From the NCBI RefSeq assembly GCF_000769915.1, contig NZ_JRLV01000018.1, forward strand, positions 21,029-85,028: 64,000 nt of DNA. The letters run 5' to 3'. How positions within the stretch are numbered: position 1 is the stretch's first letter; the number at the start of each line of letters is the position of its first letter. The translations under genes and the position numbers were made by a program. Below, piece by piece: positions 62,093 to 64,000 of the stretch. This DNA comes from Flavobacterium beibuense F44-8 (GTDB lineage Bacteria > Bacteroidota > Bacteroidia > Flavobacteriales > Flavobacteriaceae). Under the pieces are notes generated by a model. It was not told where the DNA came from. It saw nothing but the letters and a program-made list of their open reading frames with translations, and did no database searches.

Positions 62093-63748
62093 ATGCTTAA
62101 AAAGAAATTCCATATCAGCCTTTACCTGTTATTTATGCTACTGTTTGCTATAAACCTTTCGGCAAACACTATACAGCATTGTGACTCGCTTATCAAACAA
62201 GGAGTTGATGCCATGTGGAAAAAGGAGCACATAAAATCGTTAGAACTGCTAACCGAAGCCCGAAATCTTGCCGAGAAAAACCACTGGTACGAACAGGTTT
62301 TTCTGGCCACAAATAATATAGGTGCTAATTATTTTACCATGCTTGATTATGGTGAAGCCCTTAACTACTACCTGGAAAGCTACACCATAGCAGTTAAGGA
62401 ACTGGATCCGCAACACGAAATGGTGGTACTTAACAACATTGCCATTATTTACACCAAAGAGAGGAATTTTGATAAAGCCGAAGAGTACTTTCAAAAAGCC
62501 TACAAGATAGCCAAAGAAAAAAACGACACGCTCAAAATAGGTCTTTATGCCATGAACCTTGGCGGGGTAGCTAATGAAACTAACAGGCTGGAAGATGCCA
62601 AAAAGTACATAATGGAGTCAATTCCGTTATTAAAACAGGAGCCCCATTTATTGGTTTTAGCCGAAATATGCTTGGCCGAGAACGAACTGCTTAAAGGTAA
62701 TACTACCCTGGCTCGTGAAAAAGCACAGGAATTATACACCTCTACTGATAATCTGGACTATAATGATACCGGAATCTCCCTTATGCTCATTATTGTAAAA
62801 AGCTATTTAAAGGAAGGAAAATATACTCCGGCTATAACTGCCGCCAATAAAATACTTACCGGAAGCCCTAATTTAGAGAACAAAAAAACAGTTTACACAT
62901 TACTGGCAGACATCTATTTTAAAGACAAAGTATACGATAAGGCACTACAATATAAAGACTCAGTTTTATGGGCCGAAGTACAGCTTAACGACATAAAAAA
63001 CGGAAAATTACTTGAAACCAGTAAAGTGAAGTTTGAAATGCAGGACTATAAAAACCAGATAGCCCTGAATCAGGAAAAACTAAACACCGAAAGAAAAACA
63101 TTTTACAGTATTATCGCAGCTATTGTTGCTCTTGTAATAATACTTGTACTTATACTCCGCAACAGATCGGTTAAGTTAATGCAGAAGAAACTCGTAGCCG
63201 AAAGAAACGAAAAGGCAATAGCACTGGAACTGGCACAGGAAAAAAATGAGAACCTGCTATTGGAAAAACAAATTCAGGATAAGGAGAACAAAGCAAAACT
63301 GGAACAGGAACGACTTAAAAATGAGATAGAATCGCGTAACAGAGAACTATCGGCAAAGGCATTATACCTATCACAACGCAACACTATACTTGAAGATATA
63401 CTTACCTCATTAGGAAAAGTACCCGAGCTTTCTAAAAACGAATCACTGGCAGGACATATCAAAACCCTTAAAAGCCATCTTAAAGACGAAAACGAATGGG
63501 AAAACTTTCTTACCCATTTTGAAGAGGTTAATCAAGGCTATATAACAAGACTAAAAACAATCCACCCTTCCCTAAACGCTAACGATGTAAGGTTTATATG
63601 CTATGTATACATGAACCTTAGCACTAAGGAAATAGCCTCAATGCTTAACATTACTGTAGAAGCGTGCCGAAAGCGTAAGGAACGTATCGCTGCAAAATTA
63701 GAACTACCCGATAGTTCTCACCTATACAGTTACCTCTATACTGTTTAG
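62093..63748 (+). CDS. TPR-transmembrane-coiled coil-HTH regulator
   Basis: A 551-residue protein with a signal-like N terminus (residues 1-25). Five or six TPR repeats follow (about 30-310; TKERNFDKAEEYFQKAYKIA is a clear one), then one transmembrane segment (about 336-356, FYSIIAAIVALVIILVLIL), a long coiled coil (about 365-430) and a C-terminal LuxR/GerE-like helix-turn-helix (about 500-545, NLSTKEIASMLNITVEACRK). The periplasmic TPRs could sense a protein and signal to a cytoplasmic DNA-binding domain. This layout is common in Bacteroidota; the target genes are unknown. The following gene is a candidate. Confidence 0.85.
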   Translation: MLKKKFHISLYLLFMLLFAINLSANTIQHCDSLIKQGVDAMWKKEHIKSLELLTEARNLAEKNHWYEQVFLATNNIGANYFTMLDYGEALNYYLESYTIAVKELDPQHEMVVLNNIAIIYTKERNFDKAEEYFQKAYKIAKEKNDTLKIGLYAMNLGGVANETNRLEDAKKYIMESIPLLKQEPHLLVLAEICLAENELLKGNTTLAREKAQELYTSTDNLDYNDTGISLMLIIVKSYLKEGKYTPAITAANKILTGSPNLENKKTVYTLLADIYFKDKVYDKALQYKDSVLWAEVQLNDIKNGKLLETSKVKFEMQDYKNQIALNQEKLNTERKTFYSIIAAIVALVIILVLILRNRSVKLMQKKLVAERNEKAIALELAQEKNENLLLEKQIQDKENKAKLEQERLKNEIESRNRELSAKALYLSQRNTILEDILTSLGKVPELSKNESLAGHIKTLKSHLKDENEWENFLTHFEEVNQGYITRLKTIHPSLNANDVRFICYVYMNLSTKEIASMLNITVEACRKRKERIAAKLELPDSSHLYSYLYTV

Positions 63749-63939
63749 CTGCAACACTTTAGCAAATGCTAAATATTATATTACAAAAAATGATATTTTT
63801 AACTCAACTTATAAAAATATCACAAAAATTTCTATCTTTAACCAGCATGAACAAAGCGCTCGCTTAAAAAAGGCGTTTTGCTCACCCCAACATTAACTAT
63901 ACTAAATAACTATACAAACACTACTAAAAATTACTTTTT

Positions 63940-64000
63940 ATGAAGAAATTATACCTGTCAGCGCTCCTGGCGCTGTGCGGACTGGCAGATGTTTCTGCTC
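63940..64000 (+). CDS. start of exported protein, truncated by window edge
   Basis: Only the signal peptide is visible: MKKLYLSALLALCGLADVSA. The rest lies beyond the right edge. The 190-bp gap before it has no clear promoter box and an inexact GCGCTCGCTTAAAAAAGGCG stretch. Confidence 0.5.
   Translation, partial: MKKLYLSALLALCGLADVSA

Noticed and set aside
1..64000. CRISPR arrays, transposases, integrases or prophage genes
   Set aside because: I saw no regularly spaced repeats, no transposase or integrase motifs and no phage structural genes; the tail-spike-like beta-helix protein alone is not a prophage.

Overview
The window is a chromosomal segment from a member of the Bacteroidota, most likely Flavobacteriaceae and close to Flavobacterium. 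Several independent signs support this: C-terminal type IX secretion (T9SS) sorting domains on exported proteins, many promoters of the Bacteroidota form (TTTG, about 19 bp, TAnnTTTG) with little Shine-Dalgarno sequence, an AT-rich base composition, a SusC/TonB-style receptor with an N-terminal carboxypeptidase-regulatory domain, and a compact 14-gene complex I locus with a very short NuoG.

Layout. 0-6 kb is a loose accessory stretch: a TraB/GumN-like protein cut by the window edge, small membrane proteins, two exported proteins of unknown function, a beta-helix (pectate-lyase-like) surface protein with a small T9SS partner, and a decayed membrane-protein gene. 6.4-9.6 kb holds tRNA-Ser(GGA) and a minus-strand tatD-acyltransferase-ansA cluster. 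9.6-11.8 kb has a retropepsin-like protease, a T9SS protein and a lipoprotein. 11.8-16.6 kb is the 2-oxoglutarate dehydrogenase operon (sucA-sucB) with a divergent outer-membrane barrel gene. 16.6-19.6 kb is the second accessory patch: a truncated zinc-ribbon ORF, small lipoproteins, an exported protein and an orphan contact-inhibition-immunity-like protein. 19.6-28.4 kb carries a polyprenyl synthetase, two TetR regulators and an RND efflux operon (TetR, TolC, adaptor, pump).

28.6-33.1 kb is an iron-uptake operon (TonB receptor, DUF4198-like exported protein, PepSY reductase-like membrane protein) behind a strong promoter with a ferric-uptake-type dyad. 33.2-36.3 kb holds a MORN/YwqK-like protein, aspS and a cold-shock gene. 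36.6-49.6 kb is nuoA-N in standard order on one strand, closed by a bidirectional terminator. 49.7-52.4 kb has an SDR oxidoreductase, a umuC-umuD error-prone polymerase pair behind a 32-bp dyad, and tRNA-Leu(CAA). 52.5-64 kb contains prs, rplY, pth, a lipoprotein, a reprolysin-like T9SS metalloprotease, ribF (TTG start) coupled to an HTTM membrane protein, a small membrane protein, bioB behind a perfect wide dyad, a TPR-transmembrane-HTH regulator, and the start of one more exported protein.

Most of the window is core metabolism in well-organised operons. I found no CRISPR array, prophage, transposase or obvious integrated element. The most novel material is regulatory: perfect dyads at umuC, tetR and bioB, and an unexplained palindromic structure upstream of aspS. 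The small accessory patches are the other candidates.
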